Part shown: positions 31,390 through 44,400 of the stretch, piece by piece
Layout: each line of letters begins with the position of its first letter
Numbering within the stretch: the stretch's first letter is position 1
Source: Pseudocercospora fijiensis CIRAD86
Taxonomy: Eukaryota > Ascomycota > Dothideomycetes > Mycosphaerellales > Mycosphaerellaceae
Length of the DNA stretch: 64,000 bases
NCBI RefSeq assembly: GCF_000340215.1
Contig: NW_006921533.1
Coordinates: forward strand, 2,150,172-2,214,171
Direction: 5' to 3'
Made by a program: the position numbers and the translations under genes
The notes under the pieces: model-generated
The model's database searches: none
Told to the model about the DNA's origin: nothing
What the model saw: only the letters and a program-made list of their open reading frames with translations

Positions 31390-33535
31390 TCGTAGTTAAG
31401 TATATTAAATTAGCTATTAACGCGCTTACCGAGAAGGGCTTGTAAATAGTCGTAGGTGTCGTAGTCGTAGGTATCGTAAAAATCGTATATAAGAGCTAAT
31501 CGAGAAGCGTAAATTCGAGGAAGCGACAAGGATACCGAGTCCCGCTAAGACCCCGGATTTAGTATAGTAGAGCGCTTAATTAGTAGGATTAAACGTTATA
31601 GCTGCTTCCTTCCGCGTATTTACAATACCGACTTTTACGACTTTTACGACTTTTATAACAGTATATTACTAATATAGCGAGATACGTCGATTAAGCGCAT
31701 TTCTAGCAAATAGCGCTAACAAAAGTGTCTAACACGATAACGACGGCCGCCTTAGGCACTAAGAACCGCCTCCGAAACCCGAGAAGTTACTAATACTAGC
31801 GACACTAGCGATACTAGCGATACTAGCGACACTAGCGATACTAGCACTATACTTATTGCACCGTATGCTCTTGTAGGCACTATAATATATACGGCAAGGA
31901 TAGATACGTAGGGCGATAACATATATCGAGCGTAAGTACTCTTCGAGAAGCTACGATAGCCCTCTTACGTTAACGCCCTCTATTACTTAGACTCTCCTAG
32001 AACGATTATTCCGATAACTAGTTACTATACGAGGCAGAGAAGAACGAGTAGTAGCGTCCGGGGATCTAATTAACTAGCGGCACTAAGCGGCTATAGAAGC
32101 ACACACTCCGAAGTATACTAGAATTATATATAGCCTATATGCTACGCGTAATGCGTAACAATTAACGCATTCTATTACTAACTATAGTACGAGGTATATA
32201 GGAAGGGACTTATTAAGCGAAACAATAATAGCTTATTCGCTAAAGCGATACTTATTAGTACCTAGACAATAATAGAGTATAACCGCGCCCTTAGTGTTAG
32301 AGATACCGCGAAAAAGGTTGTCGAGCGCGTTACAGTTGTATAGCAATGTCGATACGCTTGCTAGAAGAGGAGGCGCACTATAGTCGAATAGCAGTCTTAA
32401 TGCGCAACGGGCTATAGTCGCGTAGTAGTGCTATAGTCGTATAGTAGTAAAGACTAAGACTAAGCGCCTTCGGGCTTAAGTATACTAGAGGCCCTTACGC
32501 AACGACTAAGGTTATTATAACTAACAGTCCTAACGAAGGCGTTACGCCGACTTAACTAGATGCGCGTATGTTATCCTATAAAGAATCCGAACGTAGGAAG
32601 CCTATAACCGCTACTTAAGGTGTACCTTACTAAAGAGTTTTTACCGAGTTAGGCCTATAGCAATACTACGAACTAACCCACTTAGTAGGAGAGTCGCTAT
32701 CGAGCCGCTACTTAAGGTATACCTTACTAAAGAGTTTTTACCGAGTTAGACCGTTAGCCGTATTATAGGTGTATCTTACTAAAGAGTTTTTACCTCCGCT
32801 AATCTATCTAAGACCTCTGCGATGTTCTAATAAAAACTATACTCTTTCGGTTAAATACGCAGTCGACGCCCGCTAAAGCTATAGTATACCTACTCGCTAG
32901 GAGAGTCGCCTTCGTAACGTCTTACGTCGACAAAGCCTATCGGAGACCTTAAAAGAAGGACTAAACAAACTCTACCGATCGAGGAACCTTAACTATTAAA
33001 CAAGCGGCTCTATCGGTAGCAAGTCGCAGAACTAGTAAGGAATAGTATTAATCGCTATAGAGCTACCTATATATAACAAAGAGGTATCGACACTATTACT
33101 ATTAGAAGCCGACAGCTAGTGTATTGCTAGGGGTATTAGTATATTAGTATATATAGAAGAAGAAGAAGAAGAAGAAGAAGTTAAACTAGGAAGCGTAGGT
33201 CTATATTAGCGCATCGTAGGTAAGGTTTGCCTCTACTAATAGGATTGCGCTATTTACGCTATAATAGTAAGGCAACAATAACGGCTATATATTATCGCAC
33301 TTTTAATACATTATCGCACTTTTAACGCAATAGCCGCCGACTGCTACTAGTTAAATACCTAAGGCTAGAATGCCTAAGGCTAGAATTGCTAGCGACTAGA
33401 GGCATAGGCAAGGACTTCGCATTAGGCTATAGCTAGTTTAAAAAGCTCTTCGGCACGATAACAGAATGTGCTCTATAGGCGCGCACTCTAGTCTACGGAG
33501 CTATAGGCGCGCACTCTAGTCTACGGAGCTATTAG
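31390..33535. other. RIP-altered DNA of unknown origin with short repeats
   Basis: No recognisable protein. Small tandem structures include GATACTAGCGACACTAGC (about 31795-31850), three dispersed copies of a word with TTACTAAAGAGTTTTTACC (about 32625, 32718 and 32775), a GAA run at about 33155-33180, and a duplicated GCGCACTCTAGTCTACGGAG (about 33480 and 33510). Confidence 0.5.
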
Positions 33536-33757
33536 CTATTAAGCTATTATCGTACGCCTAGCCTAGCTAGCTATTAAGCAATTATCGTACGCCTAGCCTA
33601 GCTAGCTATTAAACAATTATCGTACGCCTAGCCTAGCTAGCTATTAAGCAATTATCGTACGCCTAGCCTAGCTAGCTATCAAGCTATTATCGTACGCCTA
33701 GCCTAGCTAGCTATTAAGCAATTATCGTACGCCTAGCCTAGCCTAGCTAGCTATTAA
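33536..33757. repeat. 35-bp tandem repeat, about six copies
   Basis: Units of the form ATTATCGTACGCCTAGCCTA plus GCTAGCTATTAAGCA, repeated about six times with one-base differences and one internal expansion of CCTAG. The same flanking word GCACTCTAGTCTAC lies on both sides. Confidence 0.92.
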
Positions 33758-33875
33758 GGTACGCACTCTAGTCTACCGCTACTACTTTAATCTAGAGCTA
33801 CTATAGGACAACGACGACATTACAGGCGTTGTTTTAGTACTTAGATAAGAATAGTCCTTCCTTAATACATTAAAT

Positions 33876-33938
33876 ATTATGCTCTATACTCTATGCTCTA
33901 TGCTCTATACTCTATGCTCTATGCTCTATGCTCTGTTC
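33876..33938. repeat. Heptamer repeat GCTCTAT/ACTCTAT
   Basis: About eight copies of a seven-base unit, in which G and A alternate at the first position. Confidence 0.85.
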
Positions 33939-36900
33939 CTTTAAAAGTTACTGCTACCTTTACTACTAAGGCTACCTATACGTGCGAGGAGACCTATATC
34001 AGCTCCTTCTACTACGCTAGTGCCTGTGCTAGTTAGGTCCTAGGTTTCTATACCCTCGAATAGCTAAGCAGTACTATCTGTAAGCTAAACCTATACATTA
34101 TCTCGCTCTAGATCAAGTACTGTATCCTTAATTAGACCGTAATTAACACTATCTAGGCGCTCTATAGCATTAGGACCCTCTAAGGCATTAGATTCTAGCA
34201 CCGTAGTACGGCCTCGAATAAAGTTCTAGTTAGCAGCGTTAAAGTTCTCGACGACTAATAGCATCTAATCTGCACCGATATTCTAGATATCGTCCGAGAG
34301 CGTAAAATCTCCGTACTGCTACTTCGCGAACCTATCGATACGGATCTTATTAGCTCGATTGAATACGCCCGCGCTAATGTCCTTATTAGTATAGTAACTA
34401 GTCCGATAGATACTAGAATTCTCCCTAAATATATCGCGGATAAGTCGAGATAACTCTCGGTTTATCGATACTCGTTTAAAGGCAGTAGCAAGTCTATAAG
34501 TCGAATTAGTAAGGCGATTGTAGTCCTTAGATAGGGCATAGTTAATAAGCTCAATTATCTTATTACTACCGATAGTATAGCCCTTCTTTCTAGACTAATT
34601 GACAGTTGTAGTAGCAAGGACCGCCTTCTATAGGTCCTTAGTACCGCCCTTATTAAGGAGGAAATAGAAATAGGTTATTAGACGACTATAGTTGCTCTGT
34701 CTAGCTCTAAGGAACATAGGGATCGTATAGTCTACGTATCGACGAAGGTAACCGATATCCTATATACGGACAGTATAGCGGACGCGTAGAAACAAAGAGA
34801 TCTCCTTTATTAGTCTATATATAGAGGTAAAGGCCCTATCTAGCCTAGCTAGTACAGCGCTATTATCGGTAGAGGCAGGTCGATTAGGCATTCCCTCCTA
34901 TGCTTCTAGTAATAGGAGCAGCTTATATATCTCCTTTAGGATATCTATATACTTAGTAGCGGATATCTTCTCGACAATAGCCTACTTAACGACCTTAGGC
35001 CGGGTCTAGTTACCTTCGCTAACAAGATCCTTAGAGATATAGCTACGGTTAACTATAATCTAGAGGAATACGGCGACAGTGCGGGCCTTAAAGCAACGCT
35101 TTAGTAGTCTCTATATACGGAAGAATTTTGGTAACTTTAGATTGACCTCTTTTATACCCTAGAAATCGATATCCGATAATAGAGAGAAGTCTATGCGATC
35201 GCCGGCCTTGTTCTTGTTCTAATAGGTACGGAATAGTATAAAGCATAGGTTTATAAAGATGTGGAACTAAGCGGGCACTAGGAGGACATGCTACTTCCTA
35301 TCGTATATAGCCTTGTTCTCGATACTACTAAAGATTATAGCTAATATGCGCTCGATAGTTAGCTGATTACTAACGTTAATAATCAATCTATTATCGAAAA
35401 TCGGATCCTCTAGCTTTAGACCTAGATTGCCCTAGTAGATGTCGTCGTATACTAAGGCGGTGCCCTTATTCGAGATCTTATTATTCTACGATAGAGGTAT
35501 AGCTAGTAGCTAAGTCTTGCTACGGAAGCTATAGTTAATCTCCGGATATACTAGTTCTTCGACTAGATTGCCGGTATCCTTCGCTACCTTAAAGATGCCC
35601 TTAATCGCGTTACTAAATATATATATACAAGCTTCGTAGAGCTAATGTGTTTCGACTACTACGATAGTATCGTCGCTATCGATATTCTAGATAATGTTCT
35701 CGGTAAGTACTAGCTTCGAGCGGTCTAGTATGCCCTACGTTAACCCTCCCTCTAGTATATCTTCGTAGAGGGCGATATACGAGTTAGTAATGTTAACCTG
35801 TTTATTATTGTCGGCAATGCCTTAGTCCTTCTGCTTTGCCTAGCGATTGAAGTTGTCGTAGCAGATCTACTAGATATACAACTTGGCCTATTCTAAGATC
35901 TTTAGCCGCTAAGTGTTAGCATTCTTCTTAATTAAGGCTTATATAGTCTTATACGTAGGAAGCAGACCTATACTGCAGAGGGTGTCGATAAGAGGTGCCG
36001 GAAGATTGCTAATATATACTAATAGAAGGCTAAGCGACTTTAGTATCTAGGAGGCCCGCTTTAGTGCTATTAAATATACTACTATATACGTAATCGTATA
36101 GATACGCTTCTGTATTATGTTCCGCTTGTCCTCGAACGACACTGCTCGCTATATAGTATCCTTACGGGTATTTGGTAGCATGAAATCCTCGAGAAGGCGG
36201 TACTAATTTAGGGCGATGTTATAGATTACATCGTGCATCTCGGATAGGCGACGTAGTACGGTAAGACTGTCTTCTAGCTTGTAGGCATTAAAGAACTTCT
36301 TACTAATTAAGTTCTTAACCTTAGTACGTAACTAAACAGCACTAATAAGGTGCTTATTCGGCAATATATCTTAAACAGCCTATATACGCTTACGGTAGGT
36401 CTTTATACCCGCCTTACCGAACTATATAAATATTATCTTCTCTATTAGCAATCTAAGCTACGCGAGTTGCTATATAGCAATAGTATACTTCTACTTTAGC
36501 GTGCGACGTAGACTACAGAGGCTAGCAGGATCGAGTACGCCCTCTTCCTCGTCGTTTATCTTATCGAGGCCGCGCTTACTAGGCCGCTATCTAGGCTAAT
36601 CGTTATCGTCGTCGTTAGAGGCATTACTAGCACGACTCTCGATCTCTAACTCGCCCTCGCTTTGCGAGTCTTTATCTATATTAGTATCCTCGTCTTTAGT
36701 TAGACTATTATTAACTAGCTAAGCGTATATAACGTTAAGATTAGCATTTCTTAGGCGGCGAGCAGACCGCTTAGGCTAATAGATAGGTTAGCGGATAGGC
36801 TAGCGTCGAGCAGCTAAGCGATCTTTATCGCCTAGTATATACTTAGAGTTATAATAGTCGCTATAATACTAGCGCTAGCGGCGGCGATCTTAATCGACTA

Positions 36901-37076
36901 TATAGATTAGTAGGTCGGACGTCTGTCCTAGTAGATCTAGATTCTCTAGTGTAACTATATCCTCGTCTTTATCTTTATTATATTCTAGTCGAGTCGGTAA
37001 GGCGGTATTGTCTTCGCTACGCCGATCGAGTTTAGATATAGCTAGAATATTAGAGAGATAAGAAGAAGAAGCATAC

Positions 37077-37232
37077 TAAGCGCCTCCGCCCTAAGCGCCT
37101 CCGCCCTAAGCGCCTCCGCCCTAAGCGCCTCCGCCTAAATGTCGATCGAGCTCGGATCTAGCTAGAACATTAGAGAGATAAGAAGAAGAAGCATACTAAG
37201 CGCCTCTGCCCTAAGCGCCTCCGCCTAGACGA
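37077..37232 (-). repeat. 15-bp coding repeat (Gly-Gly-Gly-Ala-Gln/stop on the minus strand)
   Basis: Four copies of CTAAGCGCCTCCGCC, then a 60-base spacer that is itself duplicated, then two more copies. On the minus strand each unit reads GGC GGA GGC GCT TAG. The TAG would be CAG before RIP, giving a Gly-rich repeat. Confidence 0.85.
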
Positions 37233-37293
37233 CGATCGAGCTCCGAAGTATCGGGTTAATTAGTTAAGTTAGAGTCGCTTATATTAGCGATAC

Positions 37294-37385
37294 TATATAG
37301 GTCGTATAGGTCGTGCAGGTTATGTAGGTCGTGCAGGTCGTACAGGTCGTATAGGTCGTATAGGTCGTATAGGTCGTATAGATAT
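37294..37385 (-). repeat. 9-bp repeat AGGTCGTAT/AGGTCGTGC (Tyr/His-Asp-Leu on the minus strand)
   Basis: About ten copies of a nine-base unit. On the minus strand one frame reads TAC GAC CTA or CAC GAC CTG, i.e. Tyr-Asp-Leu and His-Asp-Leu. The CAC/TAC variation again matches CpA to TpA change. Confidence 0.85.
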
Positions 37386-37390
37386 TAGTT

Positions 37391-38240
37391 AGTAGTAGTT
37401 AGTAGTAGTTAGTATTGTTTAGTATTCGGAGTACCGACTCGAATTGCTAGCTCGAGTCGCGTCTGCTACTTAGCTATATCTTAGCAACGATAGTCTATAG
37501 AGGTATATCGGTTACAGCAAAGTTATTCGGAAATACTAGGTATACGAGCTCGTATAGGTCTTAAGTAGGTTAGTAATAATCTATTTCGAACCTTCTAAGT
37601 CGCTAGTAACTAGCGTCGGCAAAGTAACGAGAACTTAGCACTACTATACCGGGCGCAGTTATATCTAGTAAGGAAGTCGATTAGAAGTACCTTCCGAAGG
37701 GCCTCGAGTTAGTTTAGTTAAAAATAAAGGGGGGTGTTGCTACCGCTATTTCCGACGTAGACGAGAACTCGATAGCGAGAAGTCGCGCGTAGGTACGTAT
37801 AGCGAAGAAGTTGGTCGGATAGCCCTAATTAAGGACCTCTAGGTGTTAACTTAGTATATAGCGATATATTAAGAATCGGTGTGTTTAGATAGGCGGAAAG
37901 CTATAGAAGTAGGCTCGGCTAAATTAGTGTAACTTAGCGCGCATACGTCGCATATACGAGATTTTTAGATCGTTAGACTCGCAATTGGTAGGGCTACAAC
38001 CTCCTCGTATTAGATTTGCTAGTTGTCGTTAGTGTAGCGAGATCGTATTTTGATAGCGGAATCTACGATAAAAATTAGCGGTTTAGCTTTAGGCCTTTAG
38101 GCAAAGGATTAGGTAGAGTAGTATGTAATTAGTTGTTCGGAAAGACGGAAGCTAGCCCTAATTTAAATCTATTACGTGCAATCTAACCAATTCACTACCG
38201 CGCAACGTAATCCTTAATATATAAAGGCCTAAACGGAGGT
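37391..38240. other. RIP-altered spacer with an LTR-like start
   Basis: At 37721-37740 an A/G-rich tract (AAAAATAAAGGGGGG) is directly followed by TGTTGC, which is how a polypurine tract and LTR start would look. No second copy was found in the window, so an LTR is not established. The rest shows no coding frame I recognise. Confidence 0.35.
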
Positions 38241-38810
38241 AGCGATCTAACTCTTATCTATTATAACGGTATCTACTCGATTTACTACCCTTCCGTACTA
38301 ACTACTAATAACTGTACGCGAGCGCTTCGTTAATAATTCTATAGCTATAGCTTATATTATAGAGATTATATTATTTAGATACTTAGTAGTAGTTATCTCC
38401 TAGATCCTAAGCTAGAGGTAGCTGCTTTCCTATAGGAGAACCTCTTTTAATAAGTAACGCTTCTCTACCTTCTATTAGCTCTCTTACTATTATTCTCCTT
38501 TCTAGATACTATCTCGACTTAACTTACTAATAATATACCTACTTACCCTAGCCTTTACCGAATTCGCTTTTAATTGTAATTACTAATAGAAGCCTTAAAA
38601 TTAGCTAAACTATTAGTTTAGCCGCTACCCTAGTATTGCAATCTCGGATTACTAGATATAGAGCCTTATATCCTATATATCTATTCCTTTATTAAGAATT
38701 GCGTTAATTATAGCGAGATCTTCGCGGCCTAGCTTAAAGTAAAGTACGGTCGGTATTAGGGCTAAAGAGGCTATACGTAATTAGTATATAATTAGGCCGA
38801 GTAAAGCTAG
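38241..38810 (+). mobile_element. Leader and gag-start relic of the same family as the 40872 element
   Basis: This segment aligns with about 41206-41690 inside the large element: shared words include CTATTCGATTTACTACCCTTCC-type blocks, GCGAGCGC near 38331, CTAAGCTAGAGG/CTAGGTCTAGGGG followed by CAGCCGCTTTCC-like sequence, and AATCTCGGATT then TAGAGCC with TATATCCTA. Differences are largely transitions. It ends before 38900, where unrelated sequence starts. Confidence 0.65.
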
Positions 38811-38969
38811 GGTCTTAGTGCCTTAGGCAGGGCTTAGCGCTTAGCGTTAGGCTAACTAGCCTACCTTCCTCCTCCTCCTCCTAGTTCTCTATCGAATACT
38901 ACTTGTACCTACTACTACCCTATCTACCTACTAATATACCCTTCTTATATAGTATTCGATCTACCCTTT

Positions 38970-40871
38970 AAGGGTAGTAGCTAGATAGTCCTTATTTTAA
39001 GCTTTTAGCGGTATAGCTACGAATAAGACTAATCTAGCTATATTGCGCCCGAAGAACGGGACCTATACGTACTATTCTATCGAAACAACCGTACTAATTA
39101 TTAAGCAAGGCCTTCTATACGGCCTATTACACTAAGTTAAGCATACTAGACCGATATCTACTAATTCCGCTATATCCGCATCTTAGGGGCTAATAATATA
39201 TTATTAGTATTACCCCTTATAATAGCCGGCTTATTACGAAACAACAACCGTGCTACCGCTAGCAGCGCTAGTAACGACAACGCTAGTAGCATAGTACCTA
39301 CTAAAGTGCCTACTAAAGCGCCTACTAAAGTGCCTCCTACTAAGGTGCCTACTAAAGAGCCTACTAGAGGGCCTGCTAAAGAACCTATAATCGAAGGGGA
39401 TAACCTATCGTTGCCCGTTAACGACATTCTTAATAACATTGTTAATCGACGATATAGCTAGCTAGCCTTTAGTCCCTAACTAGTAGCGAGACTTTAAGAA
39501 GCTACCTAAAACAGGCTTACTGCCTTGCGTTAAGAACAATAGCTAAAGGATAATCTTCTCGAGATTCGCCGCCTCTAGGAATCTCTAATAACTACTACTA
39601 AGCTAATAGTAGGACCTTCTTTACTACCTATTTAAAAGAAGGATGCTAAACTTAAGGACTGCACTATATTTAATAGCTCTAGTCGGAAGTAGTATAACGA
39701 CTACATTCGTAACTATAAACTCAACTAGCGTAACGCACTAAGAGCGCTACTAGACGACTATTCCTTAGTCGTATACGCTATATAGTATATTAATAGCGAC
39801 CTAAAGCGTATATAGGATAACTATTTTAACTCCCTTAACGATTAGACCGCTATTTAGTAGCAGACCTATAAAACCATTATACTAGATACCCTTAGAAACC
39901 CTATACTAAGGCAACAATATACTTAGGACCTATATCTTCGAGCTAAATAGAAGACTAATTAATCGGCTCGCTTATTCGAGGCCTATTTAAAGACCCTCGA
40001 GGATAACCTTCCGGCTAAGACTAATTCTATATAGATCTCTAAAATACGTCCTAAGCTTAGGTAGGAGCTTATCCTCGAATTAGATCGCCGTCGTATATTT
40101 AAATAGGCTAACCTAATACGCATTTAATTTATAGTCGAAGTAGAAACAGCCGAGCGAGCTGTTTAGCTTTAGTAACGGCTAGAGTCGAGGATCCGACTAA
40201 CTAGTACTAACCGTAGTAACCGTAGTAGCCGCGGAGGAAACTAAGGTTCCTACTAGGACAATAATACTAACAATAGGAATAGTAGCGACCGTAGAAGAGG
40301 CCGTAGCCGGCGGCTATATAGAGGAGGCCGTAATAGGGGCCGTAGAAGGGGCTCGTATCCCTATAATACTAATCGCTTAACTAATAATAGCAGCAATAGC
40401 GGCTATAGTAATCCCCCGACCGGATTGAAATACTTTAACTATAATAGTACTAGCTATCTACTAGGCTAATGCGACAAATCTAAGGACTAGACCCGAATCG
40501 ACCGTACTACCGCCGAGTACTATAAGCACCTTTTAGCCGCTAATGCTACCCCTATCGGTCCTTCGAAAAAAGAGTAAGCGCCGTACTAACTGTTAGCCTT
40601 ATACGGCGTAAGACTATCGACATTATACTAGCTATAATACGCTCCTACCTTATATAGGATACGAAGGGCACTAACTATTAAACTAAGGTTATACTAGATC
40701 TAGGAAATTCAGTTAGTACCCTTATTAGCTATCGCCTAGCTAAGTAATTAGACCTTCGATAACTGCCTAGGACTAACCTGCTAACCCTTGCTTAGTTTAA
40801 TAACGCTCGGCACTTAACCTATAGGGCCTACTATATTCCTATAGCTCTAAAGGACGACCTCGGAAATAAAC
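38970..40871 (+). mobile_element. Host Ty3/Gypsy element, 5' part (gag and start of protease)
   Basis: A plus-strand frame runs through a Ser/Asn-rich start, a Pro-Thr-Lys repeat (39296-39380) and a gag-like helical region (YNDYIRNYKLN, then RALLDDYSLVVYAI). An Arg/Gly-rich stretch follows, then a CCHC zinc knuckle at about 40430-40480 in which two Cys and the His have become Tyr (YFNYNSTSYLLG, stop, CD). A retropepsin follows, with VILDLGNSVSTLISYRLAK near 40690 where D-T/S-G would be expected. The frame is cut at 40871 by the inserted element and resumes at 54065. Confidence 0.8.
39296..39380 (+). repeat. 12-bp coding repeat (Pro-Thr-Lys-Val/Ala/Glu) in the host gag
   Basis: Seven imperfect copies of CCTACTAAAGTG that read in the gag frame as VPTKVPTKAPTKVPPTKVPT and so on. 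Such short Pro/Lys repeats can act as a flexible linker. Confidence 0.85.
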
Positions 40872-41059
40872 TATTACGATATGACACTATTGCATGTACG
40901 ATAGCAGGCAGCGGTTACTATCGACCGCTATAGTCGCTATTGCTACTAATAGTAGGACTATTATATAGATAGCTTGCCTCGCGGCACCTTAGAGAATGCA
41001 TTAACTTTTGCACCGTATAACCGTTACGATACCTTCGTACTATAACCGTGTGCCTAGCA
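40872..41059 (+). repeat. 5' LTR of the nested element
   Basis: 188 bases, starts TATTACGATATGACAC and ends GTGTGCCTAGCA. Identical in length to the 3' copy. The GC-rich inner palindrome-like stretch GCTTGCCTCGCGGCACC is unchanged between copies. The sequence directly after it (ACTTAGTAGCTTCGC) is the expected place of the primer binding site and is also found after the LTR relic at 26733. The priming tRNA is not clear. Confidence 0.93.
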
Positions 41060-41499
41060 ACTTAGTAGCTTCGCTTAACACTTAGTTAGCTTCTATACTA
41101 ACTACTAGTCCTCTACCCGAATCGACCCCGGTTATTACAGCTACGACGAGAATCGACGCGATTAGCTACGAGTCCTACCGATCTTCCGCCGATTACTACG
41201 ATTTAACTCCTACCCGTTACGACGGTACCTATTCGATTTACTACCCTTCCGCACTATACCCTACCGACGCGCGAGCGCCTTATCGGCGATCCTATTAGTA
41301 CCCCGAGGAGACAGTAGTAGTAGTTTCTACCTTTAGTAGCAAGTGCCTACTATACCTAGGTCTAGGGGCAGCCGCTTTCCCTAGGAGGACCTACCTAATA
41401 AGCTACGCTCCTCTACCTTTAGTCGGTTCTCCGTTATTGTCCTCTGTTTAGAGACTATCTCGCCTCTACCCTCTTACTAATAGTTTACCCGCTTGCCGT

Positions 41500-44400
41500 A
41501 GCTCCTTCGGACTCGCTTCTAACTCCGGTAGAAGCCTCGAAATTAGCTAAGCTAGCGGTTCAACCGCTGCCCTAGTACTGCAATCTCGGATTGCCGGATA
41601 TAGAGCCCTATATCCTACGTATCTGCTCCTATATTTAGAACTACGTCGATTATAGCGAGAACTTCGCGACCTAGCTTAGGGCAAAGTACGGCCGAATCGA
41701 CTTGCTTGCCTTATACGTTCTATATTATTACCCGCTCGTAGGAAATCCGCCGCCTCTATAGGCCAAAATCGAGGAGCTCTACCTAGACGCCCTTAACGGT
41801 TACAACTTCCTAGGATAGTAGGTAGTAGATAAAGGAATCCTAACCAAATCGGTTAAGGAGCTTAAAGCCGCGCTCCTAACGGTACGCGATTTACGCTATT
41901 ACTGTCAATTCTACCCGGAGATCTATCTACCGCCTATAGTAGAGCAGCGCCTACTAGCCCGACTACCTTAAGTCCTACCGCGGCCTACGGTTTCGCCTAT
42001 TACTATAGTAGAAACAACCGTACCGCCGGAACAGCGTCCTAGTTCGCCTAACAGCTCGCTTAAATCGGTTTTCTTATAGAGGCTACTTAAGCTACGATAC
42101 CCGGCGGACGAGAATCCTTAGAAGCTAAAGGGGCCTCTACCTAAGACTTCCCCTAAGGAACTGTTAACCGGGCCTTCCGATCTGTCGACGTCGCCGTTCT
42201 AGGACATCGGTCGCGGCTAATTGCCTCTAATAAACGACGGCCTCGCCGACCCGTAGGCTAACGAGCCGCGTAGTCGTTTCTAATATCGTACCCCGGTAGA
42301 CGCTTCGTAGACAACCGAGGAGATCGATAGGGCGAACATCGCTATATAGCAAAACCGTTAGCGTCGTAATTATCTTCGCAAATTAGCTAGACGGAGAGGA
42401 GTCTATCTTAACGAAGTTATATTAGACTTTCTAATAGAATAGGCGATTTTACCGCTATCGGCTACGCGTAAGCTAAGTCCGCCCTAGCCGAACCTAGGTT
42501 AATACGATTACTAGTAGAGGGTAGACGCATATATAAATGCCTATAGGCATAGCCGCTTACGTCGGGGCGGGTTTGCGCTAGGCGATCCGCTTAGCAATCC
42601 GCCTAGTAATCCTCCTAGCAATCTACTCGGAAATCCTCCCGACGATCCTCTACTACCGCTACCTAGTAACTTCGATCTAGGTAATTCCTCTCGTAAGCCG
42701 ACGTAGGGTTAGCCTTTGCCCTTTCCGCTATTAGACTTATAGGGTCTACTACGGGAAGGCAAGAAGCAATGCCGGAAATACCGTCGGTATAGGGATAATC
42801 CGAGTAAGGATAGATCTTTATCTAATAGTAAGGATTCGGACGACTCCGATTAATCCTCGTCGGATAACGATAGCTCCTTAGATAGTAGTTATTATAGACA
42901 CGCCCGCTATCGCAGATACCGTTAGTATTATCGGGACTACGTCGCGGAAGCGCTAGTTTCTAAAGCGAGTTATGTCTAGGGGTACTACGCCTGCCCCTAG
43001 CGGCTACGGTTCGATCTAGCGTATCTTAGGTTCTTCGATCCTCTGCTTAGCGTTACGGATTACGGCGAGGGAGACTACGCCTTAGTCGGGAACAAGATAA
43101 TATACCGTTCGGTATATGCTTTTATCGAAGCGGCTAAGGATTATACTTATATCGTAGGGCGAGAGACGGTTCGTCTTAACCTCTCCCTTTGCTTTCGAGG
43201 GGTAGCGCTTAGTTAGTATTATAGTTACCTTTCTAGCCGCAACCGAGTAAAGCTCCGCGGCGGACACGGTCTAAAACGCTAGGAACGTTGTCTTAGCAAG
43301 AAATAGAAGGTCCCTCCGATAAAGGCGATAGATCTCCTCGATAAGTAACGCTACGACCGGTAGGATATCGCTTTAGGGCGTTTAGTAACGGACTTTATTA
43401 TTAAGACGGTGCGACTCGCTAAGGATGCTAGTATACGGAAATCGAACCGGCTCTTAGAAGCTTATCGTCGAATAGATCCGCGCCTCTAATTAAATATAGA
43501 CGAGCTAAATCGTCGTATAAAGGTCGATAAGTAGGTTACGTACTACAAGAAGTAGGCATTAATCTAAGAACATATGCTTTCGTCCTCGTCTAATCGTCGC
43601 CTAGACGCTACGACTAGGAACATTAGCCGCGCTAGTAAGGCTACCTAGTAGAACCGATACGAAGGGAATGCCTCTTATACCCTAGCGAGCTTCGCTCTAG
43701 TAAGAGCGTCCCCTAACTACCAGAACCGCGATGCCGACCGACCGAACCCGCTACGCCTTACTAACGCCTATTAGTAGAATCGCCTGCCTAGCGCCCCTTA
43801 GTAGAATTGCCTACCGCCGGTAGGAAATAGTAAAGGACCGTCGAAGGGTAGTAGCCCTACCTTCCTCCCGAAAGACCTAAAGCGAGTCGATTCGCGCCTA
43901 TTTAATCGATAGGATAGAAAGCGTAACGATCGAGCTCGTAAGTAGGCTAACTTTGCCGATAATAGTAAGAGAGTAGGCAATACTGTAAATAATGCTAACT
44001 AAGCCGACGACGGCTATCGGGGGATTAGTTAGGAGGATAATAGGAGAACCGACGTAGATAATTATAGCTATTTTAGTAACGCCGGAGAAGACGCCGACTA
44101 CTTTACCGACCTATACGACTCCGATCCGGGCTTAGGAGCTTACTTTATAGGCGTAGGCGATCGCTTGCTATTAGCGTTAAACTCGGTGCTATAGGCTAAA
44201 GCGTCCCTACTAGCGGCGATCTAACTATTTGCCTCTACGAAGCACGCTTATAAGGTCTATAGGCGGCGATTTAAGTTAGGCAACCTTCTATACTAGTATG
44301 TTCGCAAGGAGTACGTAGAGGCGACGACGCCTTCTACTATTATCGAACGCGTATTAGCAAACCCGGAAGTAATTTAGTCGAAGGCGCCTCCGTTAGCTTA

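Larger units (their letters stand above)
34200..37390 (-). pseudogene. RIP-inactivated minus-strand gene, possibly DUF6589-like
   Basis: Minus-strand translation gives long readable stretches broken mainly by TAG where Gln or Trp would fit. Sampled parts: KFFNAYKLEDSLTVLRRLSE (about 36290), IINVSNQLTIERILAIIFSS near 35370, and IELINYALSKDYNRLTN near 34545. The NQLTIER segment (codons at 35348-35368) followed by HVLLVPA, FHIFINLCFILFRTY and NKNKAGDRIDF resembles, from memory, the GDQLT-type core of the fungal DUF6589 family. This is a weak call. The N-terminal part contains two coding repeats: GGGAQ-like units (15 bp) at 37077-37232 and Tyr/His-Asp-Leu units (9 bp) at 37294-37385. I see no terminal repeats that define an element. 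Confidence 0.4.

Noticed and set aside
27579..33757. Tandem arrays as a possible CRISPR
   Set aside because: There are no unique spacers of constant length, units are head-to-tail, and the organism is a eukaryote.
39170..39439. Minus-strand frame resembling a membrane repeat (VGTLVGALVGTLVG)
   Set aside because: It is the antisense of the in-frame Pro-Thr-Lys repeat of the host gag.
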